This document shows, piece by piece, positions 56,127-64,000 of a stretch of DNA of 64,000 bases. A model generated the notes under the pieces. It had not been told where the DNA came from and did no database searches. It saw nothing but the letters and a program-made list of their open reading frames with translations. The first letter of the stretch is position 1; every line of letters starts with the position of its first letter. Origin of the DNA: an uncultured Caulobacter sp. Its GTDB lineage: Bacteria > Pseudomonadota > Alphaproteobacteria > Caulobacterales > Caulobacteraceae. The stretch spans positions 25,153-89,152 of the forward strand of contig NZ_CALCDX010000161.1 in assembly GCF_937900395.1 (NCBI RefSeq), given 5' to 3'. Made by a program: the position numbers and the translations under genes.

Positions 56127-57079
56127 GCGCCTTCGACGCGATCGCCGTCGGCCGGCGAGTGCTGAGCGTCGAGTCCGACGCGCTCAAGACCTTGTCCCAG
56201 TCGCTCGACGAGGCCTTCGTTCAGGCCGTCGAGACCTTGTTCAACGCCAGGGGCCGGATCGTCTGCACTGGCATCGGCAAGTCCGGCCACGTGGCGCGCA
56301 AGATCGCCGCGACCCTGGCCTCGACCGGCGCCCAGGCGATGTTCGTCCATCCGGCCGAGGCCAGCCACGGCGACCTCGGCATGATCGGTCCCGACGACGT
56401 GATCCTGGCGCTCTCGAAATCCGGCGAAGCGCGCGAACTGTCGGACGTCATCGCCTACGCCAAGCGCTTCTCGATCCCGCTGATCGCCATGACCGCCTTC
56501 GAAGACAGTCAGCTGGGCCGCGGCGGCGACATCGTCCTGCGCCTGCCGGACGCGCCCGAAGCCACCGCCGAGGTCAACGCCCCGACCACCTCGACCACCC
56601 TGCAGATCGCGTTGGGCGACGCCATCGCCGTCGCGCTGCTGGAGCGTCGCGGCTTCACGGCGAGCGACTTCCGGGTCTTCCATCCGGGCGGCAAGCTGGG
56701 CGCCATGCTGCGCACGGTCGCCGACCTGATGCATGGCGAGGCCGAGCTGCCGCTGATCGGCGTCGACGCGCCCATGCCCGACGCCCTCCTGGTGATGAGC
56801 GAGAAGCGCTTCGGCGCCGTGGGCGTGATCGACGCCGAGGGACGCCTGGCCGGCCTGATCACCGACGGCGACCTGCGGCGGCACATGGACGGCCTGCTCC
56901 AGCATACGGCCGGCGAGGTCATGACCCGCGCGCCGCTGGTCATCGCCCCCGGCGCGTTGGCGGCCGAGGCGCTGAAGCTGATGAACGATCGCCGGATCAC
57001 GGTGCTGTTCGTCGTCGAGGCCGAACGCCCCGTCGGCGTGCTGCATGTCCACGACCTGCTCCGCGCCGGCGTGATCTAG
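56123..57079 (+). CDS. kdsD: Arabinose-5-phosphate isomerase (KpsF/GutQ family)
   Basis: 318 residues. An N-terminal SIS domain (GRIVCTGIGKSGHVARKIAATLASTGAQAMFVHPAEASHGDLGMI, then ILALSKSGEARELSDVIAYAK) and two C-terminal CBS domains (about residues 205-315) give the full KdsD architecture. It makes arabinose-5-phosphate, the first step of Kdo synthesis for lipopolysaccharide. It precedes a phosphohexomutase, in line with envelope sugar metabolism. Confidence 0.95.
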   Translation: MSAFDAIAVGRRVLSVESDALKTLSQSLDEAFVQAVETLFNARGRIVCTGIGKSGHVARKIAATLASTGAQAMFVHPAEASHGDLGMIGPDDVILALSKSGEARELSDVIAYAKRFSIPLIAMTAFEDSQLGRGGDIVLRLPDAPEATAEVNAPTTSTTLQIALGDAIAVALLERRGFTASDFRVFHPGGKLGAMLRTVADLMHGEAELPLIGVDAPMPDALLVMSEKRFGAVGVIDAEGRLAGLITDGDLRRHMDGLLQHTAGEVMTRAPLVIAPGALAAEALKLMNDRRITVLFVVEAERPVGVLHVHDLLRAGVI

Positions 57080-57178
57080 GTCACATCTGATTTTTCCGAA
57101 CCTTGTCATGTGATCGCGCTAGTCGCCCTCGATCTGGGCGGCTAAAGCGACTTTGTCACAACTGAAGCGAGCTTCTTG

Positions 57179-58675
57179 ATGTTCTCCGCGCCGCGCGCCG
57201 ATCTCGTTCCCAATACCGCCGCCTATGAAAACGGGCCGCTGGTCAAGGCGACGGGCTTTCGCGAGTACGATGCGCGCTGGCTGTTCGGGCCGGAGATCAA
57301 CCTCTTGGGCGTCCAGGCGCTGGGCCTGGGCCTCGGCACCTACATCCACGAGCTCGGCCAATCCAAGATCGTGGTCGGCCACGACTTCCGCTCTTACTCG
57401 TCGTCGATCAAGAACGCGCTGATCCTGGGTCTGATCAGCGCCGGCTGCGAGGTGCACGACATCGGCCTGGCCCTGTCGCCCACCGCCTATTTCGCCCAGT
57501 TCGACCTCGATATCCCGTGCGTGGCCATGGTCACGGCCAGCCACAACGAGAACGGCTGGACCGGCGTGAAGATGGGCGCCCAGCGTCCCCTGACCTTTGG
57601 CCCCGACGAGATGAGCCGCCTCAAGGAGATCGTCCTCTCGGCCCAGTTCGTGGAGCGCGACGGCGGTAAGCTGGTGCGCGTCGAGGGCGAGGCCCAGCGC
57701 TATATCGACGACGTCGCCAAGCGCGCCAGCCTCAAGCGCCCGCTGAAGGTGATCGCCGCCTGCGGCAACGGCACGGCCGGCGCCTTCGTGGTCGAGGCCC
57801 TGCAAAAGATGGGCGTGGCCGAGGTGATCCCGATGGACACCGACCTCGACTACACCTTCCCCAAGTACAATCCGAACCCGGAAGACCACGAAATGCTGCA
57901 CGAGATGGCGAAAGCCGTCCGTGAGCATGGCGCCGACATCGCCCTGGGCTTCGACGGCGACGGCGACCGATGCGGCGTGGTCGACGACGAGGGCGAGGAG
58001 ATCTTCGCCGACAAGATCGGCCTGATGCTGGCCCGTGACCTGGCCCCGCTGCATCCGGGCGCGACCTTCGTGGTCGACGTCAAGTCGACCGGCCTCTACG
58101 CCACCGACGAGATCCTGGCCAAGCACGGCTGCACGACGCTCTATTGGAAGACCGGCCACAGCTACATCAAGCGCAAGAGCGCCGAGCTGAACGCCCTGGC
58201 CGGCTTCGAAAAGAGCGGCCACTTCTTCATGAACGGCGAGCTGGGCCGCGGCTATGACGACGGCCTTGTGGCGGCCGCCGCCATCCTGTCGATGCTGGAC
58301 CGCAATCCCGGCAAGAAGCTCAGCGAGCTGAAGAAGGCCCTGCCGGTGGCCTTCACCTCGCTGACCATGAGCCCCCACTGCGACGACGAAAAGAAGTACG
58401 GCGTCGTCGCCGACGTGGTGAAGGAGTACGAGGACCTGTTCGCCGCCGGCGGCTCGATCCTGGGCCGCAAGATCACCGAGGTGATCACGGTCAACGGCGT
58501 ACGCGTGCACCTCGAGGACGGCTCCTGGGTCCTGGTCCGCGCCTCGTCGAACAAGCCCGAGATCGTCGTTGTGGTCGAGAGCACCCAGTCCGAGGACGAC
58601 ATGCGCGCCCTCTTCCGCCAGGAGGTCAAGCCCCGCCTGGGCGACCGGGTCGGCAAGTACAATCAGGAGATCTGA
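57179..58675 (+). CDS. Phosphomannomutase/phosphoglucomutase
   Basis: 498 residues from ATG 57179. Phosphohexomutase motifs: GFREYDARW, the phosphoserine loop VTASHNENGWTGVKMG, metal site FDGDGDRCGVVDDEG, sugar loop GEKSGHFF-like (FEKSGHFFMNGELGRGYDDGL) and phosphate loop VRASSNKPEIVVVVES. This is the AlgC/ManB group, which interconverts hexose 1- and 6-phosphates for nucleotide sugars used in LPS and exopolysaccharide. Upstream spacer 57080-57178 holds no gene. Confidence 0.95.
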   Translation: MFSAPRADLVPNTAAYENGPLVKATGFREYDARWLFGPEINLLGVQALGLGLGTYIHELGQSKIVVGHDFRSYSSSIKNALILGLISAGCEVHDIGLALSPTAYFAQFDLDIPCVAMVTASHNENGWTGVKMGAQRPLTFGPDEMSRLKEIVLSAQFVERDGGKLVRVEGEAQRYIDDVAKRASLKRPLKVIAACGNGTAGAFVVEALQKMGVAEVIPMDTDLDYTFPKYNPNPEDHEMLHEMAKAVREHGADIALGFDGDGDRCGVVDDEGEEIFADKIGLMLARDLAPLHPGATFVVDVKSTGLYATDEILAKHGCTTLYWKTGHSYIKRKSAELNALAGFEKSGHFFMNGELGRGYDDGLVAAAAILSMLDRNPGKKLSELKKALPVAFTSLTMSPHCDDEKKYGVVADVVKEYEDLFAAGGSILGRKITEVITVNGVRVHLEDGSWVLVRASSNKPEIVVVVESTQSEDDMRALFRQEVKPRLGDRVGKYNQEI

Positions 58676-58688
58676 TCCGGTTTCTTCA

Positions 58689-58831
58689 CCGCCTTCCTGG
58701 GCCTTGTGCCCAGGACCCATGCTGGCGGCAGGCGAGACGGCTCCGCGATCGCGCGACGGAAGGGCCATGAACTCACCCCTAGCGCAGCGAACCTGAACGC
58801 TGGGTCCTGGGCACAAGGCCCAGGAAGGCGG
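58689..58831. repeat. Dispersed inverted-repeat element, copy 2
   Basis: Two 31-base arms that are exact inverted copies, 58689-58719 (CCGCCTTCCTGGGCC...GGACCCA) and 58801-58831, are separated by 81 bases. Each arm holds a TGGGC-CTTGT-GCCCA hairpin. Compared with copy 1, the stem bases change in pairs (CAGGC/GCCTG), so base pairing is kept. It fills the gap after the phosphomannomutase. Confidence 0.88.
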
Positions 58832-58885
58832 AGAACTTTGAGGTATGCTCTTCTTCTTCGAGCGCTGATCGTCTAACCCCAGCTC

Positions 58886-59323
58886 ATGATCAGGCTCCGT
58901 CCCTCCCGCCCCGAGGATGGCCCACGGGTCGTCGAGATCTGGGCCGCCGCCGTGGACGCCACGCACGACTTCTTGTCGCCGGAAGACCGCGCCGCGATCG
59001 GCCGCGAGGTCGAGGCTTTCCTGCCCAGCGCCCCGCTGACCGTCGCCGTCGACCGCCGCGATCGGCCCGTCGGCTTCATGCTGATCGACGGCTCGCATAT
59101 GGAAGCGCTGTTCATCGATCCCGAGCATCGCGACGCCGGTGTCGGCCGGATGCTGATCGAGTACGCCCTGGCGGTGCATCCGATCCTGACGACCGACGTC
59201 AACGAGCAGAACGACCAGGCGGTCGGCTTTTATCGGCACATGGGCTTCGAGCCGACCGGCTGGTCGGCGACCGACGGCCAGGGCCGCGCCTATCCGCTGA
59301 TCCATCTGCGCTTTGGCGTCTGA
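58886..59323 (+). CDS. GNAT acetyltransferase
   Basis: 145 residues. GNAT fold: MIRLRPSRPEDGPRVVEIWAAAVDATHDFL, central strand PVGFMLIDGSHMEALFIDPEHRDAGVGRMLIEYAL (acetyl-CoA pyrophosphate loop R-x-x-G-V-G-R) and NEQNDQAVGFYRHMGFEPTG. The N-terminal DATHDFLSPED segment resembles YjaB-type proteins. The substrate is unknown. Confidence 0.92.
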   Translation: MIRLRPSRPEDGPRVVEIWAAAVDATHDFLSPEDRAAIGREVEAFLPSAPLTVAVDRRDRPVGFMLIDGSHMEALFIDPEHRDAGVGRMLIEYALAVHPILTTDVNEQNDQAVGFYRHMGFEPTGWSATDGQGRAYPLIHLRFGV

Positions 59324-59368
59324 GCGGTTCGGGTTTAGCTGCTCGTCCCCCCTCTGAACGAGTCGCCC

Positions 59369-60646
59369 ATGCGCCGCCTGCTCACCGCCCTCGCCCTGAT
59401 CCTCGCCCCCGGCCTCGCCCAGGCCGCCCAGCCGATCCTGCTGAAGCCCGCCAAGGTGTGGACCGCCGAGGACGCGGGGGCGCCGCACGCCGGCTGGGCT
59501 GTGCTGGTCAAGGACGACAAGATCGCCGCCGTCGGCCCGCTGGGCTCGATCGACGCCAAGGACGCCCAGGTCATCGACCTGCCCGGGGCGACGCTGATCC
59601 CGGGGCTGATGGACCTGCACAGCCATCTCTTCCTGCACCCGTACAACGAGACCTCGTGGGACGATCAGGTGCTGAAGGAGAGCCCGACCTATCGCACGCT
59701 GCGCGCCGGGGTGGAGGCCAAGGCGACGCTGGAGGCCGGCTTCACGACGCTGCGCGACCTCGGCACCGAGGGCGTCGGGACGGCCGACGTTCCGTTGAAA
59801 AAGGCGATCAATGACGGTCTGATCCCGGGCCCGCGCCTGTTCGTCGCCACCAAGGCGATCGTGGCGACCGGCGCCTATGGCCCCGCGCGGCGCAACTTCA
59901 ATCCCGAGGCCGAGATCCCGCAGGGCGCTCAGGAAGCCAGCGGCGTTCCCGAGGTGATCAAGGCCGTCCGCGAGCAGGCCGGCGCCGGGGCCGACTGGAT
60001 CAAGGTCTACGCCGACTACCGTGTTGGACCGGATGGCTCGACCCAGCCGACCTTCAGCCTTGAGGAGCTGAAGGCCCTGGTCGAGACCGCCCATTCCGGC
60101 GGCCGCCCGGTCTCGGCCCACGCCTCCAGCGACGAGGGCATGCGCCGGGCGGTGCTGGCCGGCGTCGACACCATCGAGCACGGCTATGGCGGCTCGGAGG
60201 CGACCTTCAAGCTGATGGCCGAGAAGGGCGTCGTCTTCTTCCCGACCCTGACGGCGGTCGAGAGCACCTCGACCTATTTCGGCGGCTATGTCGCCGGCAA
60301 GACCCCGCCGACGGCGGCTATGCGCAACGCCGACCGCGCCTTCAAGCTGGCCCTGAAGAGCGGCGTCACGATCGGCATGGGCAGCGACGTCGGCGTCTTC
60401 CGCCACGGCGACAACGCCCGCGAGCTGGTGCTGATGGTCAAGGCCGGCATGACGCCCGTCCAGGCCCTGCTGGCCGCGACGGCGGTCGACGCCAAGGCCC
60501 TGGGACGCGCCGACAGCCTCGGCCAGCTGAAGCCCGGCTACCTCGCAGACCTCGTCGCGGTCACGGGCGACCCGACGCAAGTGATCGAGGCGACGCGTGA
60601 CGTCGTGCTGGTCGTCAAAGGCGGACAAATCATCACCCGCCGCTGA
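59369..60646 (+). CDS. Exported amidohydrolase
   Basis: 425 residues. A signal peptide ([18 protein letters not shown]) is followed by an amidohydrolase-superfamily barrel: metal site MDLHSHLF, then [80 protein letters not shown] and C-terminal [18 protein letters not shown]. It is close to the Xaa-Arg/Xaa-Lys type dipeptidase and prolidase-like amidohydrolases known from Caulobacter. Predicted periplasmic. Confidence 0.92.
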   Translation: MRRLLTALALILAPGLAQAAQPILLKPAKVWTAEDAGAPHAGWAVLVKDDKIAAVGPLGSIDAKDAQVIDLPGATLIPGLMDLHSHLFLHPYNETSWDDQVLKESPTYRTLRAGVEAKATLEAGFTTLRDLGTEGVGTADVPLKKAINDGLIPGPRLFVATKAIVATGAYGPARRNFNPEAEIPQGAQEASGVPEVIKAVREQAGAGADWIKVYADYRVGPDGSTQPTFSLEELKALVETAHSGGRPVSAHASSDEGMRRAVLAGVDTIEHGYGGSEATFKLMAEKGVVFFPTLTAVESTSTYFGGYVAGKTPPTAAMRNADRAFKLALKSGVTIGMGSDVGVFRHGDNARELVLMVKAGMTPVQALLAATAVDAKALGRADSLGQLKPGYLADLVAVTGDPTQVIEATRDVVLVVKGGQIITRR

Positions 60647-60724
60647 TCGGCGCCGGAAGCGCGACGAGCCCTTGGGCTTGAGCCATCCCGCCGCTAAGCA
60701 GGCGTGACCGTTCAAGGAGTCGCC

Positions 60725-61618
60725 ATGCGCCTGCCCGCCCTCGTCCTGGCCTTCGTGGCCCTGTTGGTCTCGCCCGCCCTCGCCCAGCGCCTGGACGAGA
60801 CGCCGCGCGTGGCGGTGATCTCGGCCTTCCCGCCGGAAATCGGGGCGCTGAACGCCGCGACCCAGGACCAGAAGACCTTCGACGTCCACGGCGTGAAGTT
60901 CATGACCGGCCAAATGGAGGGCAAGCCGGTCGTGGTGTTCCTGAGCGGCGTTTCGATGGTCAACGCCGCCATGACCACCCAGATGGCGCTGGACCGCTTC
61001 AACATCACCCGCATCGTCTTCTCGGGCATCGCCGGCGGCGTCGACGAAGGGTTGGACATCGGCGACGTCGTGGTGGCCGACCGCTGGGCCCAGAACCTGG
61101 AAAGCGCCTTCGCCCGCGAGACCGACAAGGGCTTCGACGTCTCGCCCAGCATCCGCAACAGCCAGCTGCCGAACTACGGCATGATCTATCCGCGGGCGAT
61201 CATCCTGCCCTCGGCGCCCGAAGGCCGCGTGTGGTTCCCGTCCGACCCGACGCTGCTGGAGACCGCCAAGCAGGTCGCCGCCTCGGTCGCCCTGCAGCGC
61301 TGCGCCGCCGACAAGTGCCTGATCCACCCGCCCAAGGTGGTGATCGGCGGGGCCGGCGTCTCGGCGCCGGTGTTCCTCGACAACGCCGCCTATCGCAAAT
61401 ACCTCCGCTCGGCCTTCGAGGCCCGGCTGGTCGACATGGAGAGCGCCGCCGTCGCCCATGTGGCCCTGGTCAACAAGACCCCGTTCATCGCCTTCCGCAG
61501 CCTCTCGGACCTGGCCGGCGGCGGCGCGGGCGCCAACGAGATGCACACCTTCATGGCCCTGGCCTCGGACAATTCGGCCACGGTGGTGAAGGCGTTCGTC
61601 AAGGCTCTGCCGAACTAG
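60725..61618 (+). CDS. Exported purine nucleosidase/phosphorylase-like protein (MTA/SAH nucleosidase family)
   Basis: 297 residues from ATG 60725, with AAGGAG 7 bases upstream. A signal peptide (LPALVLAFVALLVSPALAQ) precedes a PNP_UDP_1 fold: VAVISAFPPEIGALNAAT, RIVFSGIAGGVDEGLDIGDVVVADRWAQNLES, and the active-site VDMESAAVAHVALVNKTPFIAFRSLSDLAGG (the DMESAA Glu and SD pair of MTAN). Export is unusual for this family; it may split nucleosides in the periplasm for uptake. Confidence 0.88.
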   Translation: MRLPALVLAFVALLVSPALAQRLDETPRVAVISAFPPEIGALNAATQDQKTFDVHGVKFMTGQMEGKPVVVFLSGVSMVNAAMTTQMALDRFNITRIVFSGIAGGVDEGLDIGDVVVADRWAQNLESAFARETDKGFDVSPSIRNSQLPNYGMIYPRAIILPSAPEGRVWFPSDPTLLETAKQVAASVALQRCAADKCLIHPPKVVIGGAGVSAPVFLDNAAYRKYLRSAFEARLVDMESAAVAHVALVNKTPFIAFRSLSDLAGGGAGANEMHTFMALASDNSATVVKAFVKALPN

Positions 61619-62071
61619 GCGCGCCTTCGCCGCTTCACGCGGCAGGCCGCTGAAGGTGTGGGGAGGCGACGGAGCGGCCGGGCGAACCCGGAGACCGTAA
61701 GGTTTGATTGCGTTTCGGCTCGAACGTCCGCTCCGCCAGGCTGTTCTTGCCCGTGAGGATGGGAGGCGTGAGCTTGTTTCAGCTCGGGTTCCCACTAGCC
61801 CCCGGACGGGCGCGGACCCACTGGGACGGCTACATCCGACTCCCAGCCCGACGATCCACGATAGGCGGCTTGTACGATCACCGCCCTGTCGCTCCGCGCT
61901 CGCCTGTCCACGGCCTCTTCCGAGGTCCCGGATCTATCCAACGAACAGACCCCGGTCGAAACCGCTTCGAGACCACGCGGCCCCGCTCAGCCTATCCCCG
62001 CCGCCGCATTGGGCCGGATCCAAGCGCCCTCCCCCGCGACGGGGACGGCTCTGAGTATGGCTGCGGTTTCA
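61619..62071 (+). ncRNA. Gene-free structured region, candidate non-coding RNA
   Basis: About 450 bases without a convincing gene. Several local stems can be drawn on the plus strand: GGAGCGG (about 61672-61678) with CCGCTCC (about 61730-61736), CCGGGCGAACCCGG inside it, and GAGCT-TGTTTC-AGCTC near 61769-61784. The two overlapping open frames are Arg/Pro-rich and lack family features. It may be a structured RNA such as 6S, but the diagnostic motifs of 6S, RNase P, tmRNA and SRP RNA were not confirmed. Confidence 0.35.
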
Positions 62072-62153
62072 ACGCGGATCACAGAGCGGCGTGTAAAAGT
62101 GGGAAGTGTTTGAAATCGCTCATTTCGATTCCGGACACGCGGATCACAGAGCG
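62072..62153. repeat. 17-base direct repeat
   Basis: ACGCGGATCACAGAGCG occurs at 62072-62088 and again at 62137-62153, each followed within 30 bases by GTAAAAGT. The region is less GC-rich than its surroundings. It may be a decayed insertion or a tandem duplication; no transposase is present. Confidence 0.6.
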
Positions 62154-62171
62154 TCGCGAACGCTCGTAAAA

Positions 62172-62291
62172 GTTCCTCCCCCGTAACACGGGGGAGGTGT
62201 CGCGGAGCGACGGAGGGGGCGCACTGGAGGTCGGCCGCGCTAGCCCCCTCCGGCCCTCTGGGCCACCTCCCCCGCGATGCGGGGGAGGAAC
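62172..62291. repeat. 120-base palindromic repeat at the mfd 3' end
   Basis: The ends GTTCCTCCCCCG (62172-62183) and CGGGGGAGGAAC (62280-62291) are inverted, each carrying a CCTCCCCCG...CGGGGGAGG hairpin of its own, with inner GGAGGGGGC/GCCCCCTCC arms. This is the layout of an extragenic palindromic element. It may also end mfd transcription (stop at 62301). Confidence 0.75.
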
Positions 62292-62300
62292 TAAGCCACC

Positions 62301-64000
62301 CTACCCCTTAGCCAGCTTGGCCAACTGAGTGAGGATCTTCTCGGCCGCGTCGAGCCGCTGGGCCGGCGTTTCCCACTCGCCCTTCACGACCACCTTCTGG
62401 TCGGGGCGCACCTTCCAGATCAGGCTGTTCTTGGCGACGAACTGCACGAGGGCCAGCGGGTTGGAGAATTCGTCGTTGCGGAAGCTGGCGACCGCGCCCT
62501 TCGGGCCGACGTCGATCTTGGCGACATTGGCCTCGCGGCACAGCCCCTTGATCGCGACGACCTTGAGCAAGCTGTCGGTCTCGGGCGGCAGCGGGCCGAA
62601 GCGGTCGATCATCTCGGCCGCCAGGGCCTCGCGGTCGTTGGCCTTCTCGGCCTCCGACAGGCGGCGATAGAGCGACAAGCGCACATTCAGGTCCGGCACA
62701 TAGTCGTCAGGGATCATCACGGCCGCACCGGTGTTGATCTGCGGCGACCAGCCTCGATCCTCCAGCAGGGCTTCTTGACCTTGCCGCTGCTTCAGCTCAG
62801 CGACGGCGTCCTCCAGCATCTGCTGGTAGAGCTCGACGCCAATCTCCTTGATGTGGCCGCTCTGCTCGTCGCCCAGCAGGTTGCCGCCGCCGCGCTGGTC
62901 CAGGTCGTGGCTGGCCAGTTGGAAGCCGGCGCCCAGGCTGTCCAGCGACTGCAGCACCTGCAGGCGCTTCTCGGCCGACAGGGTCAGCGATTTCTCGACG
63001 GGCGTCGTCAGATAGGCGTAGGCGCGGGCCTTGGAGCGGCCGACGCGGCCCCGGATCTGATAGAGCTGGGCCAGGCCGAACATGTCGGCGCGGTGGACGA
63101 TCAGGGTGTTGGCCGAGGGGATGTCGAGGCCGCTTTCGACGATCGTCGTCGCCAGCAGCACGTCGTACTGGCCCTCGTAGAAGGCCGTCATCACGTCCTC
63201 CAGCTGGGTGGCCGACATCTGGCCGTGGCCGACGACGTACTTCACCTCCGGCACCTGGGTGCGGAGGAACTTCTCGATGTCCTCGAGGTCCTTGATGCGC
63301 GGCACCACGTAGTAGGACTGGCCACCGCGATACTTCTCGCGCAGCAGGGCCTCGCGCAGGGTCACCGGATCGAACGGGCTGATGTAGGTCCGCACCGCCA
63401 GGCGGTCGACCGGCGGGGTGGCGATGATCGACATCTCGCGGATGCCCGACAGCGCCATCTGCAGGGTGCGCGGGATCGGCGTGGCGGTCAGGGTCAGCAT
63501 ATGCACGTCGGCGCGAAGCTCTTTCAGCTTCTCCTTGTGCTTGACCCCGAAGTGCTGCTCCTCGTCGACGATGACGAGGCCGAGGTCCTTGAACGAGACC
63601 TGCTTGGACAGCACCGCGTGGGTGCCGACCACGATCTCGACCTGACCGTCGGCAAGTCCCTGGCGGGTCTCGGACGCCTCCTTGGCGCCGACCAGGCGCG
63701 ACAGCGAGCGCACCTTGACCGGCCAGCCCTGGAAGCGGTCCTTAAAGGTCTTGTAGTGCTGGCGGGCCAGCAGCGTCGTCGGGCAGACGATCGCCACCTG
63801 CTTGCCGCTCATCGCCACCACGAAGGCCGCGCGCAGGGCCACTTCCGTCTTGCCGAAGCCGACGTCGCCGCAGATCAGGCGGTCCATCGGCTTGCCGGAC
63901 GACAGGTCCTCCAGCACGTCGTGGATAGCGCTGAGCTGGTCGTCCGTCTCCTCGTAGGGGAAGCGGGCGCAGAACTCGTCGAACACGCCGTGCGGCGGAT
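62301..64000 (-). CDS. mfd: Transcription-repair coupling factor Mfd, C-terminal part (partial)
   Basis: The frame is open through the right edge; about 566 C-terminal residues are visible. [31 protein letters not shown] leads into the RecG-like translocase: Walker [40 protein letters not shown] (DEEQ box), [35 protein letters not shown] and [17 protein letters not shown], followed by the TRCF C-terminal domain. Mfd displaces stalled RNA polymerase and recruits UvrA. The 5' part (UvrB-like and RNAP-interaction domains) is outside the window. Confidence 0.97.
   Translation of the reverse strand, partial: PPHGVFDEFCARFPYEETDDQLSAIHDVLEDLSSGKPMDRLICGDVGFGKTEVALRAAFVVAMSGKQVAIVCPTTLLARQHYKTFKDRFQGWPVKVRSLSRLVGAKEASETRQGLADGQVEIVVGTHAVLSKQVSFKDLGLVIVDEEQHFGVKHKEKLKELRADVHMLTLTATPIPRTLQMALSGIREMSIIATPPVDRLAVRTYISPFDPVTLREALLREKYRGGQSYYVVPRIKDLEDIEKFLRTQVPEVKYVVGHGQMSATQLEDVMTAFYEGQYDVLLATTIVESGLDIPSANTLIVHRADMFGLAQLYQIRGRVGRSKARAYAYLTTPVEKSLTLSAEKRLQVLQSLDSLGAGFQLASHDLDQRGGGNLLGDEQSGHIKEIGVELYQQMLEDAVAELKQRQGQEALLEDRGWSPQINTGAAVMIPDDYVPDLNVRLSLYRRLSEAEKANDREALAAEMIDRFGPLPPETDSLLKVVAIKGLCREANVAKIDVGPKGAVASFRNDEFSNPLALVQFVAKNSLIWKVRPDQKVVVKGEWETPAQRLDAAEKILTQLAKLAKG

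Noticed and set aside
57119..61795. A 1558-codon open frame on the minus strand
   Set aside because: It runs antisense through kdsD-downstream sequence, the phosphomannomutase, GNAT, amidohydrolase and nucleosidase genes, all with clear family motifs. Its translation is His/Gly/Arg/Asp/Val-rich with no domain, an effect of GC-rich third positions on the opposite strand.
61619..62071. RNase P RNA, tmRNA or SRP RNA
   Set aside because: The GAGGAAAGTCC core of RNase P, the tag-coding segment of tmRNA and the SRP GGAAGCAGCC loop were all looked for and not seen.
61704..62169. Two overlapping plus-strand frames (116 and 153 codons)
   Set aside because: Arg/Pro/Ser-rich with no ribosome site or family features; they end in repeat sequence.
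1..64000. CRISPR arrays, rRNA genes, intact insertion sequences
   Set aside because: No regularly spaced repeats with unique spacers, no rRNA signatures and no transposase gene were seen in the window.

Overview
The window is high-GC (roughly two-thirds G+C) alphaproteobacterial DNA, almost certainly from Caulobacter or a close Caulobacteraceae relative. The strongest marker is a full-length gcrA cell-cycle regulator at 42676-43194. Supporting genes include a two-domain dCTP deaminase, metZ-apaG, hslO-argF-argD, an Hsp20 gene with a heat-shock-type leader, and many exported alpha/beta hydrolases and amidohydrolases.

Positions 1 to about 30413 are the right-hand part of a temperate siphophage prophage whose left end lies outside the window. 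It ends at a tyrosine integrase (29196-30314) next to an intact tRNA-Gly(CCC) at 30414-30488. Gene order on the minus strand, in transcription order, is: a Cro-like protein, a CII-like protein, small zinc-finger and unknown proteins, an HNH nuclease, a P4-type primase-helicase, a DUF6456 regulator, a second HNH nuclease, terminase small and large subunits, portal, S49 protease, HK97 capsid, head-tail connectors, tail terminator, tail tube, tail chaperones, tape measure, and a tail-tip cassette. The structural order follows the HK97/gene-transfer-agent plan. Divergent from cro, the plus strand carries a LexA-like CI repressor with a translationally coupled lipoprotein. A second rightward operon follows, with a RecE-like exonuclease, a DUF2303 protein, a SciP/DUF1153 homologue, MazG-like and zinc proteins, an excisionase-like protein and the integrase. 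Paired operator-like sequences occur at both the cro promoter and the start of the rightward operon, so one repressor probably closes both.

The most unusual prophage features are: (i) a phage-borne homologue of SciP, the host inhibitor of CtrA-dependent transcription; (ii) a symmetric ten-copy array of AACCGTTCC repeats around a hairpin next to the primase, which looks like a replication origin; (iii) a DUF6456 protein, the domain I recall from gene-transfer-agent activators, located just before the late operon, whose leader contains a palindrome and two stem-loops; and (iv) the CI-linked lipoprotein, a candidate superinfection-exclusion factor.

From 30.5 kb to the end is host chromosome. 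It contains an HD-domain protein; a TraB/GumN-like protein; an alpha/beta hydrolase; a four-gene membrane operon with its own XRE regulator and an array of ATGACAAG boxes; dcd; metZ-apaG; hslO; argD-argF; an ABC-2 permease; gcrA; xseA; a response regulator; a lauroyl acyltransferase-like gene; an HTH regulator; hisN-like; a lysophospholipase-like gene; an SCP2 protein; two exported methyltransferase-like paralogues; hsp20; two pentapeptide-repeat paralogues; gpmA; kdsD; a phosphomannomutase; a GNAT protein; an amidohydrolase; an exported nucleosidase; a 680-base gene-free structured/repeat region; and the 3' part of mfd, running off the right edge.
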